Origin: Thermoanaerobacterales bacterium
GTDB taxonomy: Bacteria; Bacillota; Thermosediminibacteria; Thermosediminibacterales; Tepidanaerobacteraceae
Length of the DNA: 6,197 nt
Direction: 5' to 3'
NCBI GenBank assembly: GCA_012841995.1
Contig: DUTQ01000306.1
Span: forward strand, 1-6,197
Shown here: positions 5,171-6,197 of the stretch, in pieces
Layout of the letters: each line of letters opens with the position of its first letter
Numbering within the stretch: the stretch's first letter is position 1
Notes under the pieces: generated by a model
The model's input: the letters and a program-made list of their open reading frames with translations, nothing else
Database searches by the model: none
What the model was told of the DNA's origin: nothing
Position numbers and translations under genes: made by a program

Positions 5171-6197
5171 AATACCAATCATCATTTTGCAATAACATTT
5201 CAGGTGATCCTGCATTTTTCACCCTTCCATTTTCAAGGATAACAACCGTGTCGCTAACGATCACAGAAGATAGACGGTGTGATATAGACAATATTGTGTA
5301 AGCATTACCCGCCTTTTGCAAAACAGATACAATCTTTTCTTCTGTAATGGAATCAAGATTTGCTGTTATTTCATCAAGCAGGAGAATTGGGGGATTTGTT
5401 ACAATAGCTCTTGCAATACATAAAAGCTGTTTTTGCCCTTGTGAAAAAAGAGTGTTGCTAGCAACCTGTGTATCAATTCCGTTTTCTAATGTTGCTACAT
5501 AATCTGAAAGCCCTACAAAGTCTAGAGCATCTTGGATTTGCTCTTTTGTGATGCTTTTATCCTTAAGGCTTATTTGTTCAGCAACAGTGCCTTTTATCAT
5601 ATGAAAGTTTTGGTCTACATAACCAAATATCTTCCGTTTTTCGGAGTTTGGTATTTTATAGACATCAATCCCATTTATGGTAATACTTCCTTTTGATGGT
5701 TTTAATAGTCCCATAACCAACTTAAATAATGTGGACTTCCCTACCCCTGTCCTGCCCACAAATGTAACCTTCTCCAGTGGGTTTATATGAAGATTGATGT
5801 TTTTTAAAATATCAGTTCCTTCCTCATAATTAAAGCTTACATCATTAAATGATATTCTTACTTCTTCACGATTTGGAACAATATCTTTTAACTTAAGTTC
5901 GCTGTTTTTACAATTATCTTCAGCCTCACAATAGAAATCATTCACCCTGTAAATACCGGACACCGCATGTTGAATGTTTTGAAGTTCAATGCCTAAGTTT
6001 TCAATTGGTGCAAATAGGTTGGAGATTAATTCAATAGATGCTGCTACCATTCCCAATGATATGCCTAGAAAGTTTAGCTGTCCGGATGATAGTATTACAA
6101 TAATACCAATCACAACTGCGCGAGTGAGCTGCATGATGGGGGAAAAAACAGAATCATAGAAGTTTACTTTTTCCACTGTTTTATAATTTTTTAACAA
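5133..6197 (-). CDS. ABC exporter, C-terminal half (membrane segments 5-6 and ATPase domain), partial
   Basis: C-terminal 354 residues of an ABCB-type fused exporter; the frame stays open to the right edge, so the true start is beyond 6197. Two hydrophobic helices (about 21-38 and 43-62) are the last transmembrane segments, followed by the coupling linker and a full nucleotide-binding domain. ATPase motifs, numbered within the fragment, are A-loop Y124, Walker A GRTGVGKST (148-156), Q-loop Q196, signature FSQGQ (251-255), Walker B ILLLDE (271-276) with catalytic E276, D-loop NLD (280-282) and H-loop H307. All are intact, so the ATPase should be active. The substrate cannot be read from this part; drugs, lipids or peptides are all possible. 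Many such exporters work as heterodimers, so the neighbour outside the window matters. No clear intrinsic terminator was seen after the stop codon. Confidence 0.92.
   Translation of the reverse strand: MLKNYKTVEKVNFYDSVFSPIMQLTRAVVIGIIVILSSGQLNFLGISLGMVAASIELISNLFAPIENLGIELQNIQHAVSGIYRVNDFYCEAEDNCKNSELKLKDIVPNREEVRISFNDVSFNYEEGTDILKNINLHINPLEKVTFVGRTGVGKSTLFKLVMGLLKPSKGSITINGIDVYKIPNSEKRKIFGYVDQNFHMIKGTVAEQISLKDKSITKEQIQDALDFVGLSDYVATLENGIDTQVASNTLFSQGQKQLLCIARAIVTNPPILLLDEITANLDSITEEKIVSVLQKAGNAYTILSISHRLSSVIVSDTVVILENGRVKNAGSPEMLLQNDDWYSSHIALEKLTWS

Noticed and set aside
6195..6197. TTG at the right edge as start codon of the ABC exporter
   Set aside because: The frame is simply cut by the window. 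A complete ABCB-type exporter needs about 200 more residues with four further membrane helices.
1..6197. CRISPR array, tRNA, rRNA, insertion sequence, phage or toxin-antitoxin genes
   Set aside because: No repeat-spacer pattern, cloverleaf, rRNA core sequence, transposase or integrase motif, or paired small genes were seen.

Overview
The window is AT-rich DNA that looks chromosomal and comes from an anaerobic, low-GC Firmicute, most likely of the class Clostridia. Three things suggest this: a close homologue of the clostridial/Thermoanaerobacter NADP-dependent secondary alcohol dehydrogenase, strong AGGAG-type ribosome binding sites, and sigma-A-type TTGACA/TATAAT promoters. No rRNA, tRNA, CRISPR array, insertion sequence or phage gene was seen. 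The genus cannot be fixed from the sequence alone.

Layout from left to right. Positions 1-173 hold no supportable gene, only three inverted repeats, two of which look like terminators for a gene to the left of the window. A complete alcohol dehydrogenase gene (174-1232, minus) has its own strong promoter, a Rex-like operator over the -35 box, and a cluster of TACCATT heptamers around the transcription start. Next come two minus-strand genes that probably form an operon: a DUF4213/DUF364 Rossmann protein (2631-3503, transcribed first) and a divergent MoeA-type molybdopterin molybdenumtransferase (1376-2590). A 20-bp perfect palindrome lies upstream of the pair. Further right is an endonuclease III-related DNA glycosylase of the MagIII/COG2231 type (3715-4356, minus). 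A carboxymuconolactone-decarboxylase-fold protein without the catalytic CXXC is transcribed divergently from it (4582-4926, plus) and ends in a structured terminator. The right end carries the C-terminal part of an ABCB-type ABC exporter (5133-6197, minus), cut by the window edge.

The genes do not form one obvious pathway. The clearest functional unit is the DUF364 plus MoeA-like pair. Both families are linked to metal or metallo-cofactor handling, and the MoeA copy has lost several residues that are important in E. coli MoeA. A dedicated, possibly non-standard, metal-insertion pair is therefore a reasonable hypothesis. The alcohol dehydrogenase is a separate, probably redox-regulated unit.

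The oddest stretch is 5040-5170. A promoter whose -35 and -10 boxes are each overlapped by one arm of a 9-bp inverted repeat leads to a good ribosome binding site and a 20-codon GTG-initiated frame. That frame runs antisense into the 3' end of the ABC exporter gene. It could be a small regulated peptide, an antisense RNA, or the remnant front of a lost gene.
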